Origin: Desulfobulbaceae bacterium
GTDB taxonomy: Bacteria; Desulfobacterota; Desulfobulbia; Desulfobulbales; SURF-16
Direction: 5' to 3'
Assembly: GCA_002868945.1 (NCBI GenBank)
Contig: PKTX01000037.1
Coordinates: 1 to 39,975 of the forward strand
DNA: 39,975 nt
In this document: piece by piece, positions 17,027 to 24,231 of the stretch
Layout: each line of letters starts with the position of its first letter
Numbering within the stretch: position 1 is the stretch's first letter
Notes under the pieces: model-generated
The model's database searches: none
Told to the model about the DNA's origin: nothing
The model's input: only the letters and a program-made list of their open reading frames with translations
Translations under genes and position numbers: made by a program

Positions 17027-17044
17027 GGTTCCACTTTTGGAACC
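17027..17044 (+). promoter_or_regulatory. Leader hairpin before the cold-shock gene ribosome site
   Basis: A perfect seven-bp stem, GGTTCCA-cttt-TGGAACC, ends about 10 nt before the aaaggag ribosome binding site of the cold-shock gene. Its position suggests an RNA structure that could modulate translation with temperature, as in other csp leaders (inference). Confidence 0.45.
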
Positions 17045-17065
17045 GAGAACAAAGGAGTAGTACCG

Positions 17066-17266
17066 ATGTCAGAAGGAACAGTTAAATGGTTTAACGATGC
17101 TAAAGGTTTTGGATTTATCGAGCAGGAAGGCGGCAAGGATGTGTTTGTTCATCATTCCGCCATTCAGTCTCAGGGCTTCAAGTCCCTTGAGGAAGGCGCT
17201 CGGGTAACCTTCGACGTTGTCGATGGCCCCAAAGGTCCGGCTGCTGAAAACGTTGTACAGCAGTAA
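17066..17266 (+). CDS. Cold-shock protein (CspA family)
   Basis: A 66-residue, single cold-shock domain protein of normal length. RNP1 is KGFGFI and RNP2 is VFVHH, both intact, and the start '[17 protein letters not shown]' is typical. It binds single-stranded RNA or DNA as a chaperone or antiterminator. A strong ribosome binding site (aaaggag) and a leader hairpin precede it, and a textbook terminator follows it. Confidence 0.96.
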   Translation: MSEGTVKWFNDAKGFGFIEQEGGKDVFVHHSAIQSQGFKSLEEGARVTFDVVDGPKGPAAENVVQQ

Positions 17267-17283
17267 AGCCTGACAGTGACCAT

Positions 17284-17317
17284 AAAAAGCCCCCGCCCTG
17301 TGCGGGGGCTTTTTTTT
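17284..17317 (+). terminator. Strong Rho-independent terminator after cold-shock gene
   Basis: A GC-rich perfect stem (AGCCCCCGC / GCGGGGGCT, loop cctgt) is followed by a run of T residues, with A residues upstream that would also let it work on the other strand. The next small gene begins 47 bp later, so some read-through or a separate promoter is needed. Confidence 0.92.
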
Positions 17318-17363
17318 GCCTTTATCCGGCAACGCCGGAAAATCTACCCAAGGATGGAGCACC

Positions 17364-17507
17364 ATGGCCAGAACAAACTATTCGTTTGAAAAGCGTCAGA
17401 AAGAACTGGCAAAAAAGAAAAAGAAAGAAGAAAAGAGACAGCGTAAACTGGAGAAGAAACAAGACCCTCAACCGGTGCCGAGCGAAAATCTTGGTTTTGA
17501 GGAGTAA
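17364..17507 (+). CDS. 47-residue lysine-rich protein next to cold-shock gene
   Basis: The ATG at 17364 follows aaggatggag and gives MARTNYSFEKRQKELAKKKK and a highly charged helix, then a proline-containing acidic tail ending GFEE. A longer frame from 17316 starts within the terminator and is rejected. Similar small basic proteins with an N-terminal 'NYSFEKRQ' segment are widespread hypothetical proteins in proteobacteria, often near csp genes (recollection). A role in RNA or ribosome binding is possible from its charge. Function is unknown. Confidence 0.75.
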   Translation: MARTNYSFEKRQKELAKKKKKEEKRQRKLEKKQDPQPVPSENLGFEE

Positions 17508-17662
17508 GCGGCGCCTCTCGGGCCGACACACAGGAGGGCTTGCCTGCCGTTAAGGCGGCCGGACAGGCGATGAGCGGTGAACCCGCCCTTGCCTTGTTGT
17601 ACAGTTTGCAATAAGATCAACAGATTACAGCCAACTTTTCACAGCAACCGAATCCCGGCGCC

Positions 17663-18172
17663 ATGCCTCCTCTTTACGCGCTTACAGCCGACATCACCAC
17701 ACTGCAGGTGGATGCCATCGTCAATGCCGCCAACAACTCACTGTTGGGTGGTGGCGGTGTTGACGGCGCCATCCATAAGGCAGCCGGTCCTGAACTGCTT
17801 GCCGAGTGCCGCACACTGGCAGGCTGCCGTACGGGTGAGGCCAAAATCACCAAGGCATACAACCTGCCGGCCCGCTATATTATCCATACAGTTGGTCCGG
17901 TCTGGCAAGGCGGCAGCGCCGGGGAAGAGCAGCTTCTGGCGTCCTGCTATCGTCACTGCCTGGAGCTTGCCGTACAGTATGGCGTCAGAACCATCGCCTT
18001 TCCGGCCATCAGCTGCGGCGTCTACGGTTTCCCCCTTGAGCGGGCCTGTCGCATCGCTGTTTCCGAGGTAGAAACATTCCTCAAACAGGCACCCTCCATC
18101 TCCCGGGTGCTCTTTGTCTCTTTCAATGAGCGCGTTGCCGATTGCTATGACCGGGAATTGGCTCGTCTTTAG
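17663..18172 (+). CDS. Macro-domain protein (O-acetyl-ADP-ribose deacetylase, YmdB-like)
   Basis: The protein has 169 residues, the whole being one macro domain. Conserved ADP-ribose contacts are visible: '[33 protein letters not shown]' (split: D-I-x-x-L near the start, NAANN, then [10 protein letters not shown]), 'YIIHTVGP' and '[16 protein letters not shown]'. YmdB-type enzymes hydrolyse O-acetyl-ADP-ribose, a sirtuin product, and some remove ADP-ribose from proteins. It faces a Sir2 gene across about 150 bp, which supports linked NAD-dependent chemistry. Its ribosome binding site is weak. Confidence 0.92.
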   Translation: MPPLYALTADITTLQVDAIVNAANNSLLGGGGVDGAIHKAAGPELLAECRTLAGCRTGEAKITKAYNLPARYIIHTVGPVWQGGSAGEEQLLASCYRHCLELAVQYGVRTIAFPAISCGVYGFPLERACRIAVSEVETFLKQAPSISRVLFVSFNERVADCYDRELARL

Positions 18173-18322
18173 CAGCCCCTTGGAAAACGGCCTGTCGGGA
18201 AGCCGCCTGTACCGCAATCATCGTGGCATAAAGTCGGCTTCCTGATGCATGGACACGGCTCGCAAGGCCAGGCATGATGCCAGGCGATCCGCCGGCTGGC
18301 TGCCCCCCATGAAGAACAGGAC

Positions 18323-19063
18323 TCAAACGTCTCTTTGCAGCCAAACGGCAAGCTCCGTCATCATCTGCACAAATCCCCCCTTCAGCACCACCTCCGCCTT
18401 GCCGGTCAACACCGGTTCCTTGTTGATTTCAATAAGCTTACCACCCTGGGCCAGCACCGTTTCCGGGAATGTCGCGGCCGGCTCAACCGCACAGGAGGTG
18501 CCGGCCACAATGAGCAGATCCGCCTGGTGGACAAGATCACGACTCCGCATCAGGGCCGCAGCAGGGATCTCCTCATCAAAGAAGACCACATCAGGCTTGA
18601 GCACGGCCCGGCAACGTGGGCAGAGGGGGGGCAGTGCTTGCCCCTTGATCAGTGACAAGGGATAGCCGGCCTGACACGGCAGACAGGTAAAGGAGGCCAG
18701 CGTGCCATGAAACTCCACAACATTCCTGCTGCCCGCCTTCTGATGCAGGGAATCGATATTCTGGGTGATGATGCCGGCCAACAGACCGGCCTCCTCCAGC
18801 GCGGCCATGGCCATATGCCCCTTATTGGGCCGGGCCTCGACAATGGCAAGCAGCTCGGCCACCATCCGCCACACCTTGACCGGATCGCGCTGAAAGGCGC
18901 CAAAGGTGCCATACTCCATGGGGTCGAAGCGGCTCCACAGGCCGCCCTTGCTGCGGAAATCCGGGATGCCGCTCTCTGTACTGACACCGGCGCCGGTGAG
19001 GGCAATGGTTTTATTGGCGCCTTGTACGAGCCGCGCTGCCGCCACAATAGGATCATCCACCAC
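18323..19063 (-). CDS. Sir2-family NAD-dependent protein deacylase (sirtuin)
   Basis: The protein has 246 residues from a GTG at 19063 (or 19060), preceded by ggggaaga. Core motifs are visible: NAD loop 'GAGVSTESGIPDFRSKGGLW', 'TQNIDSLHQKAG' with the catalytic 'EFHGTL' histidine, a zinc ribbon of two CxxC pairs (CLPC and CPRC), 'DVVFFDE', and 'GTSCAVEPAA'. It removes acetyl or other acyl groups from lysine using NAD, producing O-acyl-ADP-ribose. The convergent macro-domain gene could process that product. The predicted location is cytosolic. Confidence 0.93.
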   Translation of the reverse strand: MVDDPIVAAARLVQGANKTIALTGAGVSTESGIPDFRSKGGLWSRFDPMEYGTFGAFQRDPVKVWRMVAELLAIVEARPNKGHMAMAALEEAGLLAGIITQNIDSLHQKAGSRNVVEFHGTLASFTCLPCQAGYPLSLIKGQALPPLCPRCRAVLKPDVVFFDEEIPAAALMRSRDLVHQADLLIVAGTSCAVEPAATFPETVLAQGGKLIEINKEPVLTGKAEVVLKGGFVQMMTELAVWLQRDV

Positions 19064-19263
19064 TCTTCCCCCTTTTTTCCGTTGATAGTCACCGGCCCGG
19101 ACCCTGTCGCCACATTATTATTTTAACAGGCCCCAGGCAAAGGGTAAACTTTCATGAAAACGATTTCGCCGCAAAGCGGCAAAGAAGAAAAAAGCAGCAG
19201 CCATGATGTTGCGCCCCAGCCGTACCCATTACATTTTGCCACGTCCTCAATGCGAACTTTACC

Positions 19264-19292
19264 TTGGCAAGTCCTTCTCCTCTGCTTATAAT
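19264..19292 (+). promoter_or_regulatory. Sigma70-type promoter for coiled-coil gene
   Basis: TTGGCA (19264-19269) and a perfect TATAAT (19287-19292) are separated by 17 bp. It points to the gene at 19395 with a leader of about 95 nt. It lies inside the longer alternative frame starting at 19203, which argues against that start. Confidence 0.75.
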
Positions 19293-19394
19293 ATAGGTTA
19301 TGGTCTTTATGGTTACATGGCTCGGGAACTTAACGAACCAGCCGACACCAACCAGGGCGGATCACCTCTGACAACCGGACAAGAGGAAGATACC

Positions 19395-19679
19395 ATGGCA
19401 GACATCACCGTAACAGCTGGCAGCACTCCTCCAGCCGCCTCGGCCGCCAGTCGCCGCTATGACGCAGCCCAGGCGGCAGCCGGCCGCCGCGTCCAGGAGG
19501 CCCGACGCGAAGAACAGCAGGCCAGCAGCGCCAGGCGCCAGGCCGAGATCCAGGAACAACGGGCCCAAGAGCGTCTCGATCAGGCCAAGGCCGAGGAACA
19601 GAGGGCCCGTCAGCAGCTGAGAGAGGCCCAGACCGAAAACCAAAGGGTAGAACGGCAGCGCATCGACGTGGTTGCCTAA
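19395..19679 (+). CDS. Small coiled-coil protein, unknown function
   Basis: The protein has 94 residues from the ATG at 19395, which follows aagaggaag. The first 25 residues are alanine/threonine/serine-rich. The rest is one long charged helix rich in E, Q, R and A with heptad character (for example AEIQEQRAQERLDQAKAEEQ). A 158-residue reading from 19203 would overlap the sigma70 promoter and is rejected. No signal peptide is seen. The low-complexity composition prevents family assignment. The strong promoter suggests it is well expressed. Confidence 0.65.
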   Translation: MADITVTAGSTPPAASAASRRYDAAQAAAGRRVQEARREEQQASSARRQAEIQEQRAQERLDQAKAEEQRARQQLREAQTENQRVERQRIDVVA

Positions 19680-19846
19680 TGAGCATCCCCGCACAGCCTT
19701 GCGCCGCCGTCCCCTCCGGACAACCTCTTTCTCCTCTCTTACCGCCAACCTTCCTGTTTTCACCCATGCCGTTCAGGCTGATCCTCCACAGACCAGGCCT
19801 GCCGAAGACCATCGGCGGCCATTCGGTGCCCATCACAAAAAATTAT

Positions 19847-20068
19847 TCACGTCCACCAGATAGAGCGTTTGGGCGGATTGCCGTTTTTCTCAAAGACATC
19901 GCCTGATTCCTTGAGGACGGCGTCAAGCTCATCCACGGTAAAGTTGTAGCCGTCGGCCGCTGCCAGGGCGACAAACTCCTCCATGGTGGCCGGCACATCA
20001 TATTTGGCCCGCAGGCCTTTATCTTCGCCGCCGGCCACCAACAGGTCTTCCACATCTTTCTTTGCCAT
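19847..20068 (-). CDS. Nif11-family small protein
   Basis: The protein has 73 residues with aaaggagaa before the ATG. The sequence fits the Nif11 domain: an N-terminal helix with 'LRAKYDVPATMEEFVALAAADGYNFT' split around the family's 'eefvalAa..GY.ft.eel' pattern. The C-terminus ends in a short basic aromatic tail (KRSIWWT). Nif11 domains occur in nitrogen-fixing bacteria and as leaders of some peptide natural products. No double-glycine cleavage site is seen here, so a nif-associated role is favoured. It is the last gene of the ferredoxin-led operon on the minus strand. Confidence 0.8.
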   Translation of the reverse strand: MAKKDVEDLLVAGGEDKGLRAKYDVPATMEEFVALAAADGYNFTVDELDAVLKESGDVFEKNGNPPKRSIWWT

Positions 20069-20094
20069 GATTTTTCTCCTTTAAATAAAAATGA

Positions 20095-20550
20095 TTAATG
20101 GGCAATTTTGTTCAGGGTTATTCTCTGCACCTCTTTGGCAAGTTCCAGCATTCCGGAGACCTCGGCCATGGTAGGAGGTGTAATGTTATAGCTGTCAATA
20201 TCGCAGATCTCCTGGTAGTCATCCAGGGCCTTGAGTTCTTCAGCCTGGGCTGTGAGTTCACCTGGTAAAAACTCCTCCATGGACTCCACCAGATCATGCA
20301 TGGTGTGGTTATAAGGCAGGTTGCCGCTTTTCATGAGCACGGCCATCAGCAGCTTTTCAATGGCCATGGCGATCAGGTTGTAGAGTATCTCCGGGGTGAA
20401 GGCCTGCTTGCGTTTGAGATAGGCCTTGCCGGCCGTGAGCAGAAACTGGTCACCGTGGGCGAGGAACTCCTGCCAGCCGTCAATGGGGCGGGTCTTGATG
20501 TCGCTGAATCCTACCAGTTTTACGGCTTGCGACTGTTGCGTTTCCAGCAT
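20095..20550 (-). CDS. HEPN-like domain protein in nif accessory operon
   Basis: The protein has 151 residues with gaaggagac upstream of the ATG. The predicted all-helical layout resembles HEPN proteins: a long helix 'FTPEILYNLIAMAIEKLLMA' followed by a Gly/Pro turn, 'HTMHDLVESMEEFLP', then helices with a late tyrosine-rich stretch. No canonical R-x4-H RNase motif is obvious, so ribonuclease activity is doubtful. It sits between Nif11 and GNAT genes in an operon with a sigma54 promoter. The function in nitrogen fixation is unknown. The HEPN assignment comes from pattern only. Confidence 0.55.
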   Translation of the reverse strand: MLETQQSQAVKLVGFSDIKTRPIDGWQEFLAHGDQFLLTAGKAYLKRKQAFTPEILYNLIAMAIEKLLMAVLMKSGNLPYNHTMHDLVESMEEFLPGELTAQAEELKALDDYQEICDIDSYNITPPTMAEVSGMLELAKEVQRITLNKIAH

Positions 20551-20570
20551 GACGTGTCTCCTTCTGCAGG

Positions 20571-20610
20571 TTGTTGAAAAACGGAGCGAGAGGGCAGTAG
20601 TTTTTTAAAG
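20571..20610. repeat. Short gttgaaaaac / gtagttttttaa hairpin
   Basis: An inverted arrangement of gttgaaaaacggagcgag and ggcagtagttttttaa fills the gap between the GNAT and HEPN-like genes. It resembles the ends of the 237-bp element at 31395-31631 (gttgaaaaa and cagtagtttttcaac). Confidence 0.4.
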
Positions 20611-21060
20611 GCCTGGCCGCCGGCGCAGGCAGATAAGCTCTGTGGCCTGCCAGCCGAGTTTGGTATAAAATGCCAGGGCAGGGTCGTTGTTGCGGTCAGC
20701 CAGGAGCTGCAGCCGCCCGATATCTCGGCTCCGGGCCCAGCCTTCAAGGGCGTGCAGCAAGGCGCGGCCCACACCACGGCCCTGTTGTCCCTGCCGGACC
20801 ACCACGTCCTCCACCAGCAGGGCAGGCCCGCCTTCGGCGGTGGAGATGGTGAGCTGGCCTGTACACATACCGATGACCTGGCCGCTCTCCTCAGCCACCA
20901 GCACCACGCTCTGCTTACTGGCAAGCATCAGGGCCAGGCCGTGCCGGACGCGAGCCGTGTCAAAGACGAAGTCCTTCTCGATGCTAAAAAGAAGATGGAG
21001 CAGGCTCAGGAGGTCGTCGATATCCGTGATCCCGGCCGGGCGGATGCTGAGCGCAGCCAT
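20605..21060 (-). CDS. GNAT-family N-acetyltransferase
   Basis: The protein has 151 residues. The acetyl-CoA pyrophosphate loop is visible as 'VVVRQGQQGRGVGRALL' (Q-x-x-G-x-G/A), with the preceding beta-strand 'GGPALLVEDVVV' and C-terminal 'NNDPALAFYTKLGWQ', all typical of GNAT enzymes. The substrate is unknown. It begins 3 bp after the stop of the preceding small gene, within an operon controlled by a sigma54/NifA-type promoter, so a nitrogen-fixation-related acetylation is plausible (inference). Confidence 0.88.
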   Translation of the reverse strand: MAALSIRPAGITDIDDLLSLLHLLFSIEKDFVFDTARVRHGLALMLASKQSVVLVAEESGQVIGMCTGQLTISTAEGGPALLVEDVVVRQGQQGRGVGRALLHALEGWARSRDIGRLQLLADRNNDPALAFYTKLGWQATELICLRRRPGL

Positions 21061-21063
21061 TGT

Positions 21064-21369
21064 CTAACAGGCCTCGTCAAACTCGATACGGATGCTGTCA
21101 TCCTCCTCTTCATAGAGGCTATAAAAACTGCCCTGAACAAAACGCATATCGTGGCTGACAGCACTCTCTGCGAGCTGGCCGACATCGCGGCTTATCACCT
21201 CTTTATCCGCCTCTGCATTGAGATGGATCAACACCTCCTTGTCGTTGTCGGTGAACTGGAGCAAAAAGCCGTTATGATCGAGAAAGACCAGGTCCTCATG
21301 GGCAAACGAAACGGCCATGCCCGCCGTCTCGACGATTTCCTTGATCACTCCCAGGGGTTTGCTGCTCAT
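21064..21369 (-). CDS. Unknown small acidic protein of nif accessory operon
   Basis: The protein has 101 residues from the ATG at 21369, which has a strong ribosome site (aaggagaagag); a further in-frame ATG at 21384 lacks one. The sequence is acidic, alternates strands and helices ('DLVFLDHNGFLLQFTDNDKE') and ends 'IRIEFDEAC'. No cysteine pairs or known motifs are seen apart from the single penultimate-type cysteine at the very C-terminus. It lies between the ArsC-like and GNAT genes and is tightly packed. Function not recognised. Confidence 0.7.
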   Translation of the reverse strand: MSSKPLGVIKEIVETAGMAVSFAHEDLVFLDHNGFLLQFTDNDKEVLIHLNAEADKEVISRDVGQLAESAVSHDMRFVQGSFYSLYEEEDDSIRIEFDEAC

Positions 21370-21390
21370 CTCTTCTCCTTGCATCTCGTT

Positions 21391-21810
21391 TTAGGCGCGG
21401 CGCTCATCGCAGGACAGGATCTGCAGGTTGGGGCAGGTCACCACATCTTCACGGCCATGCCAGTCGCCCAGGTAAGGGGCCAGGCGCGCATCGTTGAAAC
21501 CTTGGATTTTGTGACCGTCCACCTCGATCAGCGGCCGTTTGATCAGGATGGGCTCCTTGACCATCAGGTCCAGGGCCTGCGAAGCGGATAACTGCTCCGG
21601 AACAATCTCACCGTTTTTTATGGCTGGAGCGGTGTGATTCATCATCTCTGTAGCGGTCTTACCGGCCATAAACTCCCCTAATCTATTATGGGACCAGGTC
21701 TGCTTCAGGATGTTCAGACACTGCAGGGTGTGGCCGGCAGCGCGCAAAATGGCCTTCTGCTTCTCGCCGTTGATACAGCCCGGTTTTTCATAGAAGATAA
21801 TGTCGGCCAT
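21391..21810 (-). CDS. Nitrogenase-associated protein (ArsC/Spx thioredoxin-like fold)
   Basis: The protein has 139 residues from the ATG at 21810; a longer frame to 21912 overlaps the ferredoxin gene. The N-terminus 'MADIIFYEKPGCINGEKQKAIL' (split: FYEKPGCINGEKQK) is the hallmark of the nitrogenase-associated branch of ArsC-like proteins, and 'ILIKRPLIEVDGHKIQGF' matches the ArsC C-terminal half. It has a C-x-N in place of a CxxC redox pair, so it is probably not an arsenate reductase. Homologues, including the product called NifO in Azotobacter, are found in nif clusters. The biochemical role is unclear. Confidence 0.88.
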   Translation of the reverse strand: MADIIFYEKPGCINGEKQKAILRAAGHTLQCLNILKQTWSHNRLGEFMAGKTATEMMNHTAPAIKNGEIVPEQLSASQALDLMVKEPILIKRPLIEVDGHKIQGFNDARLAPYLGDWHGREDVVTCPNLQILSCDERRA

Positions 21811-21832
21811 GTCCGTTTCTCCGGATGCACGC

Positions 21833-22141
21833 CTATGAGGCGGCGATGAGGTAGTCCTCGGCCGGTTCACCGTCTTCCAGGCCGTCAAGAATGGCGTCGA
21901 TGGCCTCCTCACTGTCCACGCCCTTGAACCACCAGTTTTCCGGTTGAATCACCATGATTGGGCCGCTGTCGCACTGTTTGAGGCAGGTGGTGGCGGTGAT
22001 CAGGCAGTCGAGGCCACGGTCAAGGACCTCTTCTTCGATGTATTGTAAAAAACCGTCGGTCTGCTTGTGGCAGATGCCTTTTTTATCTCCTGCCACCCGA
22101 AAGCTTTGGCAGAGCAGTATTTGTCGTTCTGAAGTTGCCAT
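21833..22141 (-). CDS. Thioredoxin-like [2Fe-2S] ferredoxin, nif-associated
   Basis: The protein has 102 residues from the ATG at 22141, which has a strong aggagg site. Four cysteines are placed as in thioredoxin-fold [2Fe-2S] ferredoxins: C11, C24, C53 and C57 (TTCLKQCDSGP), with 'VIQPENWWFKGV' after them. The family includes the Clostridium pasteurianum 2Fe ferredoxin and Azotobacter FeSII, linked to nitrogenase electron supply or protection. It is the first gene of the minus-strand accessory operon, 37 bp downstream of a sigma54 promoter. Its role is electron transfer or protective binding to nitrogenase (inference from family). Confidence 0.9.
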   Translation of the reverse strand: MATSERQILLCQSFRVAGDKKGICHKQTDGFLQYIEEEVLDRGLDCLITATTCLKQCDSGPIMVIQPENWWFKGVDSEEAIDAILDGLEDGEPAEDYLIAAS

Positions 22142-22177
22142 GGTTTTTCCTCCTGTGTTGGCTTTGTCAGAAGAAAT

Positions 22178-22193
22178 AGCAATGGCTGTGCCA
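22178..22193 (-). promoter_or_regulatory. Sigma54 -24/-12 promoter of the ferredoxin operon
   Basis: Read on the minus strand it is TGGCACAGCCATTGCT, an exact match to the TGGCAC-N5-TTGC consensus. The expected start of transcription is about 22165, giving a short leader with the aggagg site of the ferredoxin gene. Confidence 0.88.
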
Positions 22194-22281
22194 CTGCAGG
22201 GAAATAGATATTTAGTCACATTCTTTCAATGAGATACGCGGAGAAGATGCCAGAAGACACCCGGAACGGCTGCTGCGAAAA

Positions 22282-22297
22282 TGTAGGAGAAGCGACA
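22282..22297. promoter_or_regulatory. NifA-type upstream activator site TGT-N10-ACA
   Basis: The palindromic NifA consensus is present exactly as TGT, ten bases, ACA. It lies about 90 bp upstream of the -24 element of the ferredoxin operon, the usual distance for looping activation by NifA. The rest of the 22142-22474 gap shows only a GCCACC...GGTGGC hairpin near 22350-22375. Confidence 0.7.
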
Positions 22298-22474
22298 AAA
22301 ATGAAGGAGTGCTTCTTTTTGGGTGTCATTGCTGTTTTAGGTCTGGAGCCACCGTGTCTGAGCGGGTATGGTGGCCTCTCTGTTACTGAGCATTTTCCCA
22401 CCAGCCTCCTGGTTTCGTGTCAACCATAAAGCCTTGAAAACGCCCTTGGACAGGCTTAAGGCGTCAGCTGACGA

Positions 22475-23707
22475 ATGACACGGCATCCGTGGTCCCTACA
22501 ACCTATGCCCAGATCGCTTTCCACAAATATTTACTGCCTCTACCTGATTAAACTCGCCAAGTGGTTGATGCTGATCATGCCCATTGTTGCCCTGTTTTAT
22601 AGCGCCAATGGCCTGGATCATTTTGACATCTACCTCTTACAGGCCGTCTATTCACTGAGCGTGGCGCTGTTGGAGATCCCCTCAGGCTATATGGCTGATG
22701 TAATTGGCCGGAAAAAGTCCCTGGTGGTGGGCAGTGTACTCGGCACCCTGGGCTACGGGATCTACGCCATCTCCTCCGGATTTTACGGTTTCCTGGCAGC
22801 GGAAATGGTTTTGGGACTGGGCGGCAGTTTTATCTCAGGGTCCGACTCGGCCATGCTCTACGAGACTCTGGCAGCCATGGACAAAAAACATCGCTATTTT
22901 CGCCTTGAAGGAAGGATCACCTCCCTGGGCCATTTTGCCGAGACCATTGCCGCCCTGTGCGGTGGTTTTATCGCCGTTTCTCTAAGCTACCGGGCTGTTT
23001 ATGTCTCCCAGACCCTGGTGGCCGCTCTCGCCATCCCCGCCGCCCTCTATCTGCTGGAACCTCCACGGACCAGTCTTATTCACCGGCCTGGCCTGGGGCA
23101 TATTATCGCGGTGTGCAAGGAGAGTCTGCTGGGCAATAAAAAGTTGAGCTCCACCCTCCTGCTCTCCTCCCTGATCGGCACCTGCACCCTCTGCATGGCC
23201 TGGACCTCGCAAGTCTATTTTGTCAGCATGGGCCTTGACGAAAAATCGATCACGCCCCTCTGGATCCTGCTCAATCTGACCGTGGCCCTGGTGGCGGCCA
23301 TGGCCGACAAGGTGGTGGCGACAATCGGTCGCCGCGTGGCCCTCTCTATCATGATCCTCGTCATCCCTGGCGCCTATATCCTCCTTGGGGTTATGGCCCT
23401 GCTGCCGGCACTGCTTGTTCTTTTTGCCTTTTATGCCGTCCGCGGCTATGCTACGCCCTTGCTCAAAGATCTGGTCAACACATATTGCCCTTCCGAGACC
23501 CGGGCTACGGTGCTCTCCATCCGCAGTTTGCTCATCCGGGGCAGCTTTGCCCTCCTTGGCCCATTTATCGGCAGCCTCTCGGCTGGTTACAGCCTGGCAA
23601 TCGCCCTGCAGGTGAGCGGTGTCATCCTGGTGATCCTCGCCCTGCTTGCCGGCCTTTTCCTCTTTCTCGCCGTGGGGAAAGATATATCCCTTGCCGGGGA
23701 AGGCTAA
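22475..23707 (+). CDS. MFS transporter
   Basis: The protein has 410 residues; ATG 22505 is an alternative start giving 'MPRSLSTNIYCLYLIK'. Twelve hydrophobic segments are apparent. The first cytoplasmic loop carries the MFS signature 'GYMADVIGRKKSLVVG', and the mid-protein counterpart reads 'DKVVATIGRRVAL'. The substrate cannot be told. The gene is on the opposite strand from both nif operons around it and has no visible sigma54 promoter, so it may be unrelated to nitrogen fixation or serve export of a small compound. Confidence 0.85.
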   Translation: MTRHPWSLQPMPRSLSTNIYCLYLIKLAKWLMLIMPIVALFYSANGLDHFDIYLLQAVYSLSVALLEIPSGYMADVIGRKKSLVVGSVLGTLGYGIYAISSGFYGFLAAEMVLGLGGSFISGSDSAMLYETLAAMDKKHRYFRLEGRITSLGHFAETIAALCGGFIAVSLSYRAVYVSQTLVAALAIPAALYLLEPPRTSLIHRPGLGHIIAVCKESLLGNKKLSSTLLLSSLIGTCTLCMAWTSQVYFVSMGLDEKSITPLWILLNLTVALVAAMADKVVATIGRRVALSIMILVIPGAYILLGVMALLPALLVLFAFYAVRGYATPLLKDLVNTYCPSETRATVLSIRSLLIRGSFALLGPFIGSLSAGYSLAIALQVSGVILVILALLAGLFLFLAVGKDISLAGEG

Positions 23708-23801
23708 CTGCTGCCGGCATAAAGGGAGTTGGGGCAGGGGCATGTGGTTGAGCAGGGGGAGAGGACAGAACGCCGCAATTTTATTCAGAGAGGTAAAAGA
23801 G

Positions 23802-24122
23802 ATGGAAATTTGGTCGCAAAGCCCTCATGTTGAGAGCCACAACCGCATCATTGCCGGCCAGCCGCAATCAAGGACGCAGGTGGTGGAGGTGCCGTTTCGG
23901 CAAGAGGCTGCCCTTACGAGTGTGGACTATGGTGAGATCCTGATCACCATCATCAAAGGGGAAGGCTTTATTATGACGGCAGCAGAGAAGCTCCCTGTCC
24001 GCCAGGGTGACCAGATCTACCTGGCCCAGGGCGATGCGTTTGCCCTGCTGGCAGCCAGGGAGAATGAGCCTTTTATCGCGCAATCCTACTGGGCACCTCA
24101 TGTAATTGAGCAGCTCCTTTAA
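23802..24122 (+). CDS. Cupin-like small protein
   Basis: The protein has 106 residues from the ATG at 23802, after gaggtaaaagag; a longer frame to 23646 overlaps the MFS gene. A single beta-barrel-like pattern is seen with 'GEGFIMTAAEKLPVRQGDQIYLAQGDAFAL' (split: GEGFIM, then LPVRQGDQIYLAQGD), matching the second cupin motif (G-D-x-x-x-x-x-x-G). The metal-binding histidines of the first motif are not evident, so it may be a ligand-binding cupin rather than an enzyme. It lies 94 bp after the MFS gene, possibly in one transcript. Confidence 0.6.
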   Translation: MEIWSQSPHVESHNRIIAGQPQSRTQVVEVPFRQEAALTSVDYGEILITIIKGEGFIMTAAEKLPVRQGDQIYLAQGDAFALLAARENEPFIAQSYWAPHVIEQLL

Positions 24123-24139
24123 GGGGCTTCCTGTGGAAG

Positions 24140-24154
24140 TGGCACCCTTTCTGC
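24140..24154 (+). promoter_or_regulatory. Sigma54-like site facing the 3' end of the NifB-like gene
   Basis: TGGCACCCTTTCTGC has correct GG to GC spacing and one weak position in the -12 box. It points rightward into the end of the minus-strand NifB-like gene, with no + strand gene downstream for kilobases. It is either a chance match or the origin of an antisense RNA. Confidence 0.3.
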
Positions 24155-24231
24155 CGCTCGGCGGAAATGTTCTCGCCTCTCTGGAGGGATGAGAGGGGGC
24201 ATGGAGCGGCCAGATGGATCTGGTCGCCAAG

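Noticed and set aside
19203-19394. N-terminal extension of the coiled-coil protein
   Set aside because: A near-consensus sigma70 promoter lies inside it and a better ribosome site precedes the ATG at 19395.
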